A DNA stretch of 64,000 nt from Dillenia suffruticosa (lineage: Eukaryota; Streptophyta; Magnoliopsida; Dilleniales; Dilleniaceae), in contig JAVTVX010000012.1 in the NCBI GenBank assembly GCA_033439265.1, forward strand, positions 6,437,001-6,501,000. Reading direction: 5' to 3'. Each line of letters opens with the position of its first letter. The first letter of the stretch is position 1. The notes below the pieces were generated by a model, which was not told the origin of the DNA, did no database searches, and saw nothing but the letters and a program-made list of their open reading frames with translations. Below, one piece after another: positions 10,770 to 23,859 of the stretch. Made by a program: the position numbers and the translations under genes.

Positions 10770-11089
10770 CTTTTAAGAGTAAAAACCACTCTTGTCACCA
10801 AGTGCCGGAAGTTGATCTCACAGGACTGGTTTGCAACCTCAACCACACGTACAGGGAGGCCAACTCTGCTGCTAATTGGATAGCAGACCACGCGCATAAA
10901 TATCAGATTGGCTTAACAATCTTTGAGAGGCTCCTCTATAGGGTCTTAAACAACATCATCAGACGTGATTATATGGACACTGCTCAATCTAAATAGTGGA
11001 GGCTTATGCCCTTCTAGTGTAACTCTGCGTTGCTCCTATTCCCACCTTCTTGTTGTTCTCATTAGGACACTCCACCCCTCTTTTAGAAT

Positions 11090-11126
<37 letters not shown>

Positions 11127-11128
11127 AT
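10770..11128 (+). pseudogene. 3' end of a LINE-type retroelement: RNase H remnant and AAAT tail
   Basis: The frame that ends at 10994-10996 contains the words HTYREAN, SAANWIADHA near its middle. This is the C-terminal signature (a histidine, then R-E-x-N, then A-x-x-x-A) of the RNase H-like domain (RVT_3) found at the end of plant L1-type polyproteins and related ORFs. In an intact domain the histidine region helps form the nuclease active site. About 100 bases after the stop there is a regular (AAAT)n tail at 11093-11128, as expected for the 3' end of a LINE. Everything upstream (reverse transcriptase, endonuclease) is missing, so this is a 5'-truncated copy. A host RNase H-like gene fragment is the alternative, but the tail favours a LINE. 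Confidence 0.6.
11093..11128. repeat. (AAAT)n microsatellite, LINE tail
   Basis: About nine AAAT units directly downstream of the RNase H remnant. Confidence 0.9.
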
Positions 11129-13706
11129 CCCTCCACTTCACACTATCTTTTAAGTGTCTTCTCTCCCCCATGGATCAAGTTTTGAGTTAATTAGTTATTA
11201 AAATGTTGCCTAAACTTACAAAAATATCAGTAATTTTATGGGAAGTTAATCATCACATATAGCAATACGGAACAAATAATTCTGAAGTGAATTAGGTGAG
11301 ATTTTCCTCACAATATGTCCTTTAATATGTTTGTGATCAAAACGAGATGCTACAGTTGGTTTTTTCAATACAAAGGCAAATAATTAGATGGGTTAACTTG
11401 TGAAAAGAAATTAAATATTACTGGAAGAGGTTCGAAATTGATTAAAATAATTAATAGAATAATCAAATACAATTAATAACAAGATTATTCTGTGGGTTTG
11501 TCATTTCAGACTGTGATTAGCAGTTAGTCTTTGGGGGGATATTCGTCTAAACCCCCACTCTGAATTAGGTGAAATCACATGGATAAGTGAGAAAATACAC
11601 CAAAATATATGTTGAGAGAGGGAAGACAAATAATCATGCCAATCTGATAAAAGCAAAAAAAAAGACCCTCTTCTCCTGTTGGTAGTTGGAGATGTTACAA
11701 CAATACAATTATTGGGGCACATGACTTCATCATTCATCAACTCTCTCTCTCTCTCTCTCTCTGAAATTCGACATCTTGGGCAAATTCACAGCATACCCAC
11801 GAAACATTTAGGGACATCCATCAATGTAATTCATGAATCATGTGAAGAGACAAAGATGGTGACACATGATTTACAAAAGGCACATAATAGATTAACCACT
11901 CGGTGTGTGATCCAGAATAAAACAAGGTAGTATATAGTATTCATTGTTTTTGTAAAGGTGAAAGGAAAATAGGGTATTGTGCACACAGAGTTGGCCAAGA
12001 TTTATTTTGTGAGGTGGTCTTCTTTTGGGGCCAAATAGCTTATTTATTCTAAGAAATCATGATCAACTGACGTTTAGAAAAATGTTTTGTTGAATCAAAC
12101 TCCCACTTTATTTTAATGATAGTGGGACTACATTACGTATGCTATGCTATTGCTGGTACATTACAAAGATTCGTACCAATAAATTATAATTGAATTGATA
12201 TTATTTTTTTTTTTTTAAATCTCGAATTCGAATGTGAAAGAATATATTACAATTCATTTAGGAAATAAAACAAATATATCAAAAGGAAAATTTTAAGATT
12301 ATTGAAATTTTACATTTTGACTGTGCACATCTTACTCAAATTACGCCCTCCATCCTTCTTTCTTGTTTAATCTCATCAACTTCATCTTTGTCTATCTCGC
12401 TGTTTTCATCTTTGTTGGTGACATTTGAGTTCAATAAAACAAATATATCAATGACAATTCAGGAAAAGTTTGAATAATTAGTTTTTATTTAACAGTAATT
12501 AAAATTTAAGAGTATACTTAAAAATAAATACAAAATTTGGAGAGATTTTAGTGATTTTTGGGGTTTTTCTTTTTCCCCTAAGATGTTCTTTTGAGAGTTA
12601 TATAGGAATTATTGGACTTGTGTACGAAATAACCTCATCATTCAGCCTTTATTAATAGCTCAACTTGTTATGATGGCTTAGTCTGATCACAAAGTACAGT
12701 AACAGTTGTATGAACAACCAAATGCCAAAAAAGAGCTTCCACTTGCGTGGACAGCTTGTTTCCCTCTTATTGATGAGTAAACCTAACGAATGTCCGGTTT
12801 GGAAGAGCTCCGTCTCTCTCTCTGTATTTACTCTCCTTATAATATGTTACTAACTTTTTATTTTTATATTTACAAATCAAATATAATAATTTTTCGTTAT
12901 ATATTTGTTCCCGCTATGTATGATTTCAAACGTAAAAGAACCCGTAATTGGAGCACAAGAAGTTTCATTTCAAGACATTCCACACTTGTGATTTGGTCCA
13001 TTGTCACTTTGTTACAATACTGACATTCATAGTTTAATTCATGTGAAGTGGGGTGGCAGGAGAAACGCGTGTAGTCCTAAGCGAGGGACACGAAATAGAG
13101 CTGCTGGGTGGATTCACAATCATCAGTTCTGATTGGGAAAGAGGTGTTCATGCCTGTCTGTCGAATTGAAGTCTGTTCTTATATTTGTTCGTTGGTGTGT
13201 AGTTATTGCAGTCCCCAAACACAATAAAACATGAGGCAGTGGTCCAGAAAGACCCCTTAAGATGCGATTTCTTTTTCATGCCACCTAAGAACTATGTAGG
13301 CTAGGCCACATTAACAAGCATGTCCTTTTCAATTGCGGGCCCATCACCCAATGCTACAAAAGAGTGCATTACCCAACAAGTAGTCTATAAACCAATTCCC
13401 TCACTAGTGACCATCAGCGATTCTAGTGAACTGCACATAAAAGAAAATATACAAGTGATGTGGAACGTATGGAACGTATGGAACACAATCCATGATAAAC
13501 CACGTCTCAAATGAAATCCACATCACTTCCTAGTTGGAATGGTAGGAAACATGTTGGAATCCACATTTTGTGAAACATTCAACAAGATAATCTCGTCGTG
13601 TGGAATCCCAAAAGCACAAATATAGGTACTACCCAAATGCCAATCTTCGTAGGGCTGATATTTTTATGAAAAGCCCTTTGGAGAGTGACTTTAGTTGTCA
13701 ATATCA

Positions 13707-13737
<31 letters not shown>

Positions 13738-15175
13738 ATTCCAAAAAACAAGGGCAGTTGAGATTAAAAATATATATATAAATAAATGCGATGAAGTCTC
13801 TTTCTAGTTGTTAGGTACCTAAAGATACAAAGATTGAACGGCATTGGCGGCTGAATAGGGAAATGTATAGGAGATTCATTGCATGAGGGGAAATAGACAT
13901 TTTTTTTTCTTGGTAGCTTATACTTTGGTAATGGCATATATCTGTCACATCTTTCGTGACCACCATTCATCAATTTTTCAATAAAGTTGATTTGAGAATT
14001 GGACCAGAATCGGGAAAGGAAGTCTCAACGAAAATACCATAATAATAGTAAAATTTATATCTCTTTTAATTCCCTCCCCCCCCCCCCGGCCCCCCCACCT
14101 CGAAGGCAAAGGAGGGAGTGGAGTGTAAGAAGAAACATATCTGCAAGGAGACGAAGAGACAGCTATGTTGTCCCGTTGAGAGTGAGACCCATTTGTTAAA
14201 ATAAAAATATATAGATATATATTTGGTAATTGTGATTTGAGTAGGCAGCGTTAAGGTTGTTAAGTTCGAGATTTGACCCAATTAGAGTAAACTTGTAAAA
14301 CTAGTGAAGGGTTTAGGTTTTAGGATCGTATGGTTTACATTGAATAGAATTTTTTTAACTTCTTTGTTGATGATGACTTGGTTAATGCTAAGACTCTCTC
14401 TCTCTCTCTCTCTCTCTCACAGAATATCTGTGAGGAAACCAATTTAAGGAGTTTCTTTTTTCACATAATAATATCAAAGCCAAATCTAAATAACTATTCC
14501 AACTGCTAATAACTTAATTAAAAACCTTGAAAACTACTCCAACTATCCCCTCAACTCAATTATTTGTGCTTCTTATTTTAATGAACTTTGTCAAATAATT
14601 CCCAACTTTTTCAAAACGAACCCAAATTTCAAACCTTGGAAAAGCCCCCACCCACCATCCCAGAATGTTTCAAATCTTCCTATTCAACTTTCAAGAACGT
14701 GCCTATCCTCTCCAATAACAAAGGTCGGTTGAGATAAAAGAATAAAAAATTCAACTTTTCTTGGACCTTTTTGACATTATTCGCAACAACTGAAAAATAT
14801 AAAATAAATAAAATATCAATCTGAGTGATGCAATATTTTTGGTGTACTAATGATCAGAAAAATGTACAAGATGGCATAAACCGGCAGTCATATACTTGGT
14901 ATTGTCTTCTTCACGCAATAGATTTGTAGTAACTTCAATTTATTTAATAATTATAAATTAAGGATTTAGCCCATTTGTGATTTTAAACCTACGGAACTCC
15001 TAATGATCAAAACATATTAATAATAATGATGATAAAAATATTACCATATATTTTTTGAGATACCTGCACAAGTGCTCATGGTATTTTCAAATTTTATCAT
15101 TTTTATGGTTGACTTATTTACTATAATAGCTATAACTTAGTTATTTCGTATGTATGATAAATAATGCAATGATAA
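11129..15175. other. Intergenic DNA with microsatellites
   Basis: No supported gene. Contents seen: (CT)n at about 11741-11762 and 14394-14418, (AT)n at about 13707-13731, a 12-base C run at 14076-14087 and a GTATGGAAC-type short tandem at about 13463-13481. Frames at 11501-11930, 13320-13514 and 13764-14281 have no recognisable domains. Confidence 0.5.
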
Positions 15176-15181
15176 ACCAAC

Positions 15182-15345
15182 GGATAATTGATCTACTGAG
15201 ATGTGACGTTAGATTTCTTAACCAAGTTCTCGAGTGACCGGTGACTTAGGTATGAAAAAAATTACGTTGGGAGGATAGTTCCATTAAATGAACCACTGTA
15301 AGTTTTGACTCCCACCGTAGTGCTTTTCTCTTGATCTTTTTATAG
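15182..15345 (+). mobile_element. SINE copy, second head type
   Basis: The landmark GACTTAGGTATG, followed by A's and a block ending in ccactgtaagtt, aligns with the 6.75-kb SINE (GACTTGGGTATG ... cactataagtc). It is diverged, with no clear tail or duplication. Confidence 0.55.
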
Positions 15346-15359
15346 AGAATATGTTAAGA

Positions 15360-15596
15360 TAATCAACTTAAGTTGATTCAATTGAATGTGAGGTTAAGTT
15401 CCCTTAAGCATGACCGAGATTCGACTCCTGCCGAGAATATCAGACCCTCATGTCTATGAAACATTCCCTATTAGGAAACCCATCCTCCAAAAAGAGTTAC
15501 TACAACAGTCGGTCCGAATTAGTGGGGTAAAATCCTGAATACCAGACAATATTCAAGACATGATACTAAAAAAAGAATAAAAAAATAAAAAAAATA
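15360..15596 (+). mobile_element. SINE copy, first head type
   Basis: It has an A-box-like ACTTAAGTTGAT (about 15367) and a B box GATTCGACTCC (15418-15428). The 3' domain reads gtccgaattagtgggg...cctgaatacc and ends in a long A-rich tail with AAT interruptions. The head matches the 6.4-kb SINE in order and spacing. No duplication was found. Confidence 0.65.
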
Positions 15597-16840
15597 AAAA
15601 ATAAACGTCTGGGCTCACATGAAGGCCAGACTCAAAACTTGGCCCAAAGATGGAGCCTATATTTGTTGCCCGGATACTCACATTCATAGGGAAGCATAAT
15701 GGGCTTCAATAAACTAATTCTTGTTAAATCTAATTAAAAAAAAAAAATTCTTCCATTATAATATTTTTTATTCCTAAATTTTAAATCCAAAACTAAATTA
15801 AAAAATTTAATATTCTTTTCCTCGTATCCAACTTAACCACGAATTCAACTATCCATTGGTTCAATTATTATAATTAAATGGAACAAGAAACTAGTTTTGG
15901 ATCATTCTTTTTAATAACAGTAGAAACCCTAATAGGCTATTTTCTGAATTCGTTAGTAAATCTATTAAATCTATGTATTAACCCAGAAACCATACCATAC
16001 CATATCACTCCGACAAACTCAATTTTAGTATACTTAATATTTCTTTTATTTGATTTAAAAATATTTTGACTAATTTAAAATTAAGTTTGAGATGTTCTGA
16101 TTTTTTATTAAAATTTAGTTAATTTAATATTTAACTTTTTTTTTTATGTTATACCAATATATATCCGTTTATTTGATTTGAGATTTATAGTGACTCATTA
16201 AAGGATTATCCTCCCATATAGTTTTTTCTATATCCAATTCACAAAATCAAATCAAATTCAAAAATTTGATTAAGAGACCCAACGCTATATTTTATTAAAT
16301 CAATTGTTCGTCACTAATATTTAACTCTTTTGATCCATATAACATTGCCTAATAAACAAAGCAAATTGCCCCACATTGTAAACAAAATATCAAGAATTGA
16401 GTTCCAAGTATTGATGGAAAAAAGGTGGATAACGACTGCCAGACCAGAGCAATTCGAGGCTTGCGGATAAGTTTTATTTTTTATTTTTTTTTTTGGTACT
16501 GCTTGCGGATAAGTTTTACATCCAAGGGGAGAGATCCCAAACTTAACCATGACAACCAGGTCTAATCAAAGTCGGGCCAAAATTAGGCCCATTGGATTGG
16601 AATAAAAAGGAGCAGGAAAATTAGACAAAAGGCCATTACATTTGTCAATATGTTAGGAATTATTGGAGAGAACTACAATGTAACCAAACACAAAAGGCCA
16701 TTAAATTTGTAATATCAAGTTATAAAACTAGAAACCCCGTAAGAACAATGCCGTGTTCCTAAGCAAAAGAACAACAAAATTAAATGTAATAATTTTTGTT
16801 TTTTAAGTACTATACCTATCTAGAATCATACTATAACTAA
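15597..16840. other. Intergenic DNA
   Basis: AT-rich, with no supported gene. The frames at 15878-16069 and 16314-16550 are low-complexity or lack any recognisable domain. Confidence 0.5.
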
Positions 16841-16844
16841 TTCT

Positions 16845-17010
16845 GTCATAGACTTGTAGTAACCCATTTAAAAAGACTACTCTCCCAACATAGTCTACAC
16901 CATGCCCAAGTCGCGAGTCAAAATAATGCCCATGATTAAAAGACCTAACATCACATCCCACTAATCCAATTAACCATCAATAAATGTAATCTCAATGTGT
17001 ACTATAATAA
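16845..17010 (-). mobile_element. SINE copy, second head type, minus strand
   Basis: On the minus strand it reads GACTCGCGACTTGGGCATG, then a ...tatgttgggagagtag... block and gggttactacaag, matching the copies at 6.75 and 15.2 kb. It lies just downstream of the Aux/IAA gene in the same transcriptional orientation. Confidence 0.5.
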
Positions 17011-17710
17011 AATTTGAATCCTCCCTTAAAATCTGTTCGTTAATAAAGAGGGTTCTACAAATTACACCACACATTAGGAGAGACCTCGATTCCTACCTTA
17101 AAGGGCATATTTTATATACCCCACACACAGAAGATTTAATGAGTTGATGCAGGACTTAAAAATGTGTGTAAATTTGAATTGGCATAAGGTCACCCCTTTG
17201 GGGCGCCATGCAACTAGTGTACAAATTAGAAGCTGTCTCTCAAAATTTCGAAAGGGAAAGAGTAAGATACAAAATATGAGAATCATTTAGTATGAAAACA
17301 TTTCAAGGAAAGCATAAATATTAAACAGGGTTTTGCGACAACATTACAATACCAGGCATTCGAATTACAGAGTAAATTAACACTTAAAGCTGGTTCCTAT
17401 GGAGAGAACTCTAATGTAACTCACCAAACACTAAATACCTTAAAAACATTTACCATGAAGTTCTATCTTAATCAATAGACTTAAGAGACCAGAGAGACCA
17501 GACAAACATAAAGTCACCAACGTAGACTTTTTCATACAAATAAAGACATAAATTAGACATTGAAACATTGCGTTCTCAGCCATACAGGCCAAACTACCTC
17601 TTCAGCTCCTTCCAGCAAGTGAACCATTCCCAATATTTCCGATTCCCACACTCCCCAACTCACCCATCAAATTTGTCAGTAGCAGAGCGGTCGTTGTGCC
17701 CCGAGGTAAG
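17011..17710. other. 3' flank of the Aux/IAA gene
   Basis: The 3' UTR and downstream flank of the minus-strand gene must lie here. No clear AATAAA polyadenylation signal was seen on the minus strand close to the stop, so the transcript end is left open. Confidence 0.4.
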
Positions 17711-20700
17711 CTAGTTTCTATTCCTTGATTTCTCCACAGCCCTTGGAGCTGTAAATGAGTTAAACCAAAAAAAAAAAAAGAATTAAAAATAACAAAACAA
17801 AAACAATATGATGAATGATATAGGATAATTCAAGAAACCAAGTAATCCAATGACTTAATTCCAAATGAAATGACCTAAATTAAGTCTCAGACAACATGGC
17901 ACAAGTTTTAATATTAAGCATTGTAACCAGAAATTGTAACAATCTCTGCCCTGACAATTGGACAAGTTTTTGTCAGGTTGATTATCCATATCAAGTACAG
18001 CTAAATCTTCTATCAAATGCTCCTCTAACTACACTAACATTTGTAGTACTAGTAGTCCCAGTCATACAATTAAATTTGCACAATATCATATTATACAATT
18101 TAATAGAAAGCCTTTAGTCAAAATCAAGGACAATTAGGTCCAATGAGTCTAAAGAAAAATAGAGAGATAGTTCATACCTAAGCCAATAGCATCAGAGCTC
18201 TTCATGATCTTCAGCCTCTTGCAAGACTCGATAAACATCCTGCAACAAAAGAGAGTGTCAAGCCTTGACAGTCCCAAGGGATTCTATCAAAGAAACTATA
18301 TCAAAAATATCATCTACCATCAAAATTTTAAGCCAGATTATAGTATCTCTCCATTAAAGAGGGATGAAATGCACTTCCCTGTTTAGATGAATCAAATTAT
18401 CATAAGCAACCCTTGACATACATGTATCAGAAGCAACAATAAAACCCATTGTTTTGGACGTTTGATTAGCAATCGTGTGGCAAGTCGGAAACGAAGAGAG
18501 TGAACAAATCCAGTTTCCAACATGCAGCATAGTTATGATCAAAGATGCAATATAAGGTACCAGAAAAGTCCACCTTGGCAACATCTATTCCAACTTAAAT
18601 CGGTTGACAACTGTCAGAGCAAAGGAAAAAATGAAAAAAAGCAGGAAAACTGAAACATAAAGAATGCAAAGAACACATGCTTTGGCATTGAAGCCTACAT
18701 CCATGGGTGAAGGAAAATGAAATCCATAACACAGAAACAAGGTACAAGATGGTGAGAGGCGTCACTATAAACCCTAAGACCCAGCACACAAGGTATACAA
18801 CAAGGGCTACCAAAACATAGGGGCGTAGTATATACAATGATCAGCAATGTCTACTTCAGGCAAGGCCCTCTCTAGCCTTGTAAAATCTCGCCTTCAGAAC
18901 TCTTCAGAACTGGACTTCAACAAATGTGCCAACACACAAGACTCGAGGCTTAAAAGGAATAATCATACAGACTAAGTGAGGCATATAAATACTCTACCTC
19001 TGTCTTGCAACACAGATAACCAAACTTCACCAGACCAAAATCATTTTGACAAAAAATAAACAGTTGCTGTACTAAGGCAGGTGGTTGATTGATATGGAGA
19101 GATTACAGAATTCACTTGCAGTGTGCCTTTCGTTGGACTGTGACTCCTCAATAACATATTGCAGAATTTCAACTAGAGGATGATTCATTGGTCTAATGCA
19201 AATGTCTCTTGCAGTAGAGACATTCGTGGAAGTTATTGTTTTGAGTACTCTAACCACAAAACTTTCTACTTTATAAATTGGAACCACGTCAGAAGAACAA
19301 TTCATTTCTTTTGTCAGTGTCATTTCTAGTTGAGTGGATTTCAATGTGCAACAATTCAAAACTATTGTTGATTTCACCCCCTCTAAAGCAATTAAAGGCT
19401 CAATGATAACATGCTAAATTTCCCAAGTTGGGCACAACATGAAGCAATGGATGACATTATTGTGGATTCATAGTTCACTCATATGATAGAAATCATAAAA
19501 ATCATAGTTCACTCATTATTATGGATGCAAATATCTTAAAATCTGCAAATTTTATCTATTCTTAAACTTATTATTGCAGTCCACAAAACCATTTTCATTT
19601 CTAGAATGAAAAAGAGCGAAGACTAAAAAGTTTTGTTGAGTTAATTTATGCTCCATTCAAGGAATGGTGTTCCCAGAAAATTTTCTTTGGGTGCCAAATT
19701 TTAGAACATTTCTTTAAAATATAATATCTTAGAAAATTTTTAAAATGGGGGTGAATTATTTGCCTTTATTTGACATTGGAAAATCTCATGTATCCTTCAT
19801 AGAAGCATTGTTTTAAAATTTAGTGGGAGGAGGGGCATGGCACCCCTTGGCCCCCCGGGGCCACCATTGATTCAAGCAGACGGTGCTCTAATTTTGATAA
19901 TTTTTGTCAACAAACAAACTGGCCTTCAACATCAAACACGCTAGCCCATGGTGCTTATTGCAGGTGAATGACATGAATTTCGATGAACATACTTGCATGC
20001 TGGCCCACATTAAGCCCCAACTTGGTAACTAAATGCAGTGAACTAAGGACACTTAAAAGGCATGTTTGCTGTACAAAAAGCCAATAGACAAATTACATTC
20101 AAGTCAAGACACCTATAAGGGAAGACACTTCTAAATTTGATGCAGGATGCCCAACTTGAGTAATGGTTAAATAACCCCAACATTGGGGAATATGAATATC
20201 TTGTGGAAGCAGATATTCCAAGTTCTCATAGATGTTCCAATAAGGAGTTAGCTTCTATGGGTTTCACAGAACTATTTTAACAGATAACAAGCCACACCCA
20301 GCAATGCCCTTAAAGGTGAATACCGAACATAACCACAAGAAAAAGTTTTCCTCATGGCATTGGAAATTTATTAAACTAATCTCTAATTGCCTTAAATTTT
20401 GGTCTGCAATGTGTCAAGGCTATGATCCACGAATAGGTAAATACAACATACGTAAATGGTGTACTTGATCAGAACAAAATGTCCAATAAATCTTCAAGTG
20501 AACAGAAGAAAACAACCAAATGATTTATCTGTCTTATCATGTAGTACAGCATACAGAGATGTTTGGCAAAGAATTGCATCCATGACGAGAGCCCGCATTG
20601 TATTTGCTTGGATGCAAAGACCTACTTAAGGTGCTGCTTACATAATCATGGATTAATCTTTTATTTACACTCTAAAGCCAAGTGACAGATATTCTTCTTA

Positions 20701-22260
20701 AAGAAATGCATTTAACCAACTTTCCTTCTCAGGCACTGTAATAAAGTAGTGGCTCTTAACCAAAAGAATGCATATTCCACTTTCTTGATAGTTTCAGAAT
20801 CTACACATACTTATACTTGGGTAAATGCAACTAAAATTTCCAATTGGTTTGCAAAATAACACAATAATTGCAAGGAAATTAGATCAAAATGGAGGCAACA
20901 AAAGTAAATTAGATTGGTACTTACTCCCAAGGAACATCACCTACAAGCATCCAGTCACCATCCTTATCCTCATAGGTAAGCACATACTCTGAGCCATGTA
21001 GAAGATCCCTCAATTTACTCTCGCTCAGCTCTCTCCCAGGAGCTCCATGGGATCCACATTGACCTGGAATCAAACAAAAAAGTAGTCACTGCATCCATCT
21101 AACAGTGTGTCAACTCCATCATGGAACATGTACATTTGGAGCATGTTATAATGCTGATAAACAAAGCTTGATATCAGCCTAAAATTGAGATTCCCGCACA
21201 GCTCACCTATGGTGAAACAACTGAACATCTTCTCAAGAGCAGAAGAAAGTTCTTGATAAGCAGAGTAGGTTCTCAGATCAACTTTCCGTAAATAGGGAGC
21301 ACCATCCATGCTGACTTTAACAAAAAGAGCGCTAGAACCTGGTTTTCCATCAACTTCATCATTGTTTTTGGATGTAGTAGCCAATGAGTTCTTCCTGAAT
21401 GATCTGATAGGAGGCCAACCAACTACTTGTGCCCTGTAATTCAAATTTAGAGTCCATCAGCATCACATAACCCATAGTTTAGCACACTTATATAGTAAAA
21501 TCATGATCACTTTTGTTTTATTTACTCTATTTTTGTGGACATACTTGGCTGCAGGAGCACTGCTTCTATTGTTGGAAGCATTCATGCGGCTAAGGTTGGT
21601 TCCAGTGGTAGCACGAGCTTGCTCCTGTGAAGGCTTTGAAGGCAACTCTTTCACCATAGCTGTCGGAGGGCCAGAATACTCATTCACAGAAAAGGCTCTC
21701 ACCCCAGAGTTTGGGGTAGGCCTTGTAGATAGCATCACATTGATTCCCGAATTAACAGGAAGCTTCCCTTGTCCGACAGATTGTTGAGTTTCAGAATCAG
21801 CCCCATTTGCATTGAACATCCAATTCCCTTCAGTAAAAATGGCATTTTTTGTCTCAGAGAAACCATCCACAGTGTCTGAAAATCCTCTTTTATTCCCTGA
21901 TATGACAGTTTTCTGCGGTGATGAGCTAATCACCTCTTTAGAGGGGAGCAAAGGAAAGAGGGGCTTCTCATCAAGTTTAGCAGATGACAAAAGGCACAAC
22001 TCGGAATCTCTTTCAGGAGATTGGGACCCAGGAAGACCAAGCCTCAACTCAGTAGCCCTGAGATGAAGACCATCTTTATTCCCCTCGGCCGAGCTTGAAA
22101 CCGTGGAGCTGCCCACAGAAGAACAATCTGATAATCCCAGGTAATTGCGTTCTTTTAACCCCGATCCAGTCTGGGAAAGACAATCAAGAGAGGCAGAAGA
22201 AGCCCCAACAGAGACGTTGCTCTGCCCTTGTTCCTCCATACCCAGCAATGGTGGAGACAT
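17711..22260 (-). CDS. IAA9-like: Aux/IAA transcriptional co-repressor, IAA8/IAA9-like, five coding exons
   Basis: Nuclear auxin co-repressor that binds ARF factors and is degraded when auxin bridges it to TIR1/AFB. Coding exons, read on the minus strand: 22260-21545, 21433-21207, 21063-20925, 18239-18178 and 17748-17711. All four introns are GT-AG, and the 1182 coding bases give 393 residues plus stop. Visible parts: the N-terminal MSPPLLG start typical of IAA8/IAA9; EAR repression motif LRLGL (about 72-76) for TOPLESS binding; KR at 124-125; degron QVVGWPPIR (241-249); PB1 domain (about 274-374) with Lys278 on one face and an acidic OPCA stretch YEDKDGDW (345-352) on the other, for ARF/IAA oligomers. 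A C-terminal basic KRLKIMK and EKSRNRN tail fits nuclear import. All key residues are intact. Intron 3 is unusually long (2685 bp). Tomato and Arabidopsis IAA9-group members act in leaf and fruit development; the same role here is inference. Confidence 0.95.
18240..20924 (-). other. Large third coding intron of the Aux/IAA gene
   Basis: 2685 bp between the exon encoding the middle of PB1 and the 62-bp exon encoding its last helix. Donor GTAAGT lies at 20924-20919 and the acceptor ends TTGCAG at 18240. The other coding introns are 111, 143 and 429 bp. Open frames inside it (18354-18837, 19072-19377) have no recognisable domains. A GC-rich patch with ggggcatggcacccc-type words near 19835-19862 hints at an inserted repeat. 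Confidence 0.85.
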
Positions 22261-23308
22261 TAGACTTCAAGAATTTTAGAATCCCCACTTAGCCTAAAAA
22301 AAATGAAAAGGCATCACTCCCACAGTTCCATATTCTGTTTAAATGGATAAACCCAAGAAGTTGTACAAGGAAAACTGAAGAAGTGATATATCACGCGGAT
22401 AAAATCAGAAGGACTACACTACATGTCCCGGGTGAAATTTGAGCATTTGGTCACAGGTACTACTTTACATATGAAGAAATTAATGAAATAAAATATATTT
22501 TTCAGATGCATACAGGAACCAAATTATGATCAATTTCATCACTATGCAAATTAGCAATATCGTACATACGGATCAAAGGATCAAGAATCAAAAGCTCATC
22601 CTGTATCCCTCTATATCAAAATAAAGCAAACGACATAGATTTAAAGGCATTACCCTTCTTCCCACAGAAACCCAACAACAAAACAAATACAACAAAATTG
22701 ATAACTCTACAAAGTATTCAGTGCAAAAATCAAGACAATAACCAAAATTTCAATACAAATTTGGTATTAAACAAATATTAAAAATCACAAGGATAAACTA
22801 AAAAACCAAGAATGATTTATTGACCCAGAAAGAAAAAATTATACCCGTCAAAAGGACAAAAAGCAAACAAATAGTCAAATAGTTCCCTGCATTCAATTTC
22901 TCAAGAAGGACAAACCAAAGAGGCAAAAACAGACTTAAAATCTTCCAACCTGTTCCGACTACCAGCATTTTGCCCAAAATCACAAATAAGAGCTTCCCAA
23001 GGCCCAATGGGGGGAAAAATCAAACAATCAAACCCTAATTTCACCAAACCCTACAAACTAAACCACCAAGAATATTCATTAAACAAGAGGAATTTTTCAC
23101 CTAATCAGAAAAAGCAAACAAAAAAAAAAAAAAAAAGAATGCCCGTTTTGGAAGATGGAAATCAAATATAGAAACTAAAGAGGCATGATAATTAAACTAA
23201 AAAGAAATAAAAATAGCGTACTAGAACACTCAAAAAAAGGAGAAATATCCAGAAAGAAATCCTCAAACCAACAATAAAACCACAAATTATTCAAAACAAC
23301 TCACAGTC

Positions 23309-23358
<50 letters not shown>

Positions 23359-23690
23359 CGATTCAGGGAAATACAAACCCAAGAAATATACGAGAGATGC
23401 TTAAATCAAGCTCAAACATCATCAAGATCTCACCGAACAATCTCGAATGAAACAGAACAAAAGGCTAGAGAGAGAGAGAGAGATTGAACAAGAACATACC
23501 TCAACAGATTTTGCTTTGATTAACAGCTCAGAAATAATTTCAAAATTCACAGCCCAAAATGCACAGATCAGAAAAGGAGAGAAAGAGAGAGAACAACGGA
23601 GGCGAGAGAGAGAGAGAACTAAGGTCCTTCCATTATGCAGACAGCAACAAAAGCTTCGGCTCTGTATCCGCCGTGAAACTCCAGGCTCAG
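22261..23690 (-). other. 5' UTR of the Aux/IAA gene with a probable 1.2-kb intron
   Basis: Just upstream of the start codon on the minus strand, a T-rich stretch ends in a TTTTTTTAG acceptor (intron end at 22294), leaving 33 bases of leader before the ATG. A strong matching donor, GTTGAG then GTATGTTC, places the end of a first non-coding exon at 23500. The predicted first exon (about 23690-23500) is rich in CT on the transcribed strand, as plant leaders often are. A leader intron is common in this subgroup. The transcription start is approximate. Confidence 0.6.
23312..23355. repeat. (GA)n microsatellite in the 5'-UTR intron
   Basis: About 22 GA units. On the transcribed strand this is a CT tract. 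Confidence 0.95.
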
Positions 23691-23815
23691 GAAAAAATTA
23701 AAAAGCCCACAATGCCATAAAAATACCTTCCACTTTTTTTCAATTAATTAATTAATTGTGTCTAATAAATCATGCAATGATTCTGTACTCCACAGATCTA
23801 GAAACAGGATTGGAC

Positions 23816-23821
23816 TGTCGG
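23816..23821. promoter_or_regulatory. Candidate ARF-binding site TGTCGG upstream of Aux/IAA
   Basis: TGTCGG, the higher-affinity form of the auxin response element, lies about 125 bases upstream of the presumed transcription start. It is on the strand opposite to the gene; ARF sites work in either orientation. Aux/IAA genes are commonly auxin-induced through such sites. A single hexamer can occur by chance. Confidence 0.35.
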
Positions 23822-23859
23822 TGTTTGATTGTTCTGATTCTGATCACGCAAATCTCAAC

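Noticed and set aside
21503-22292. Plus-strand open frames of 65-94 codons
   Set aside because: They are antisense shadows of the largest Aux/IAA exon.
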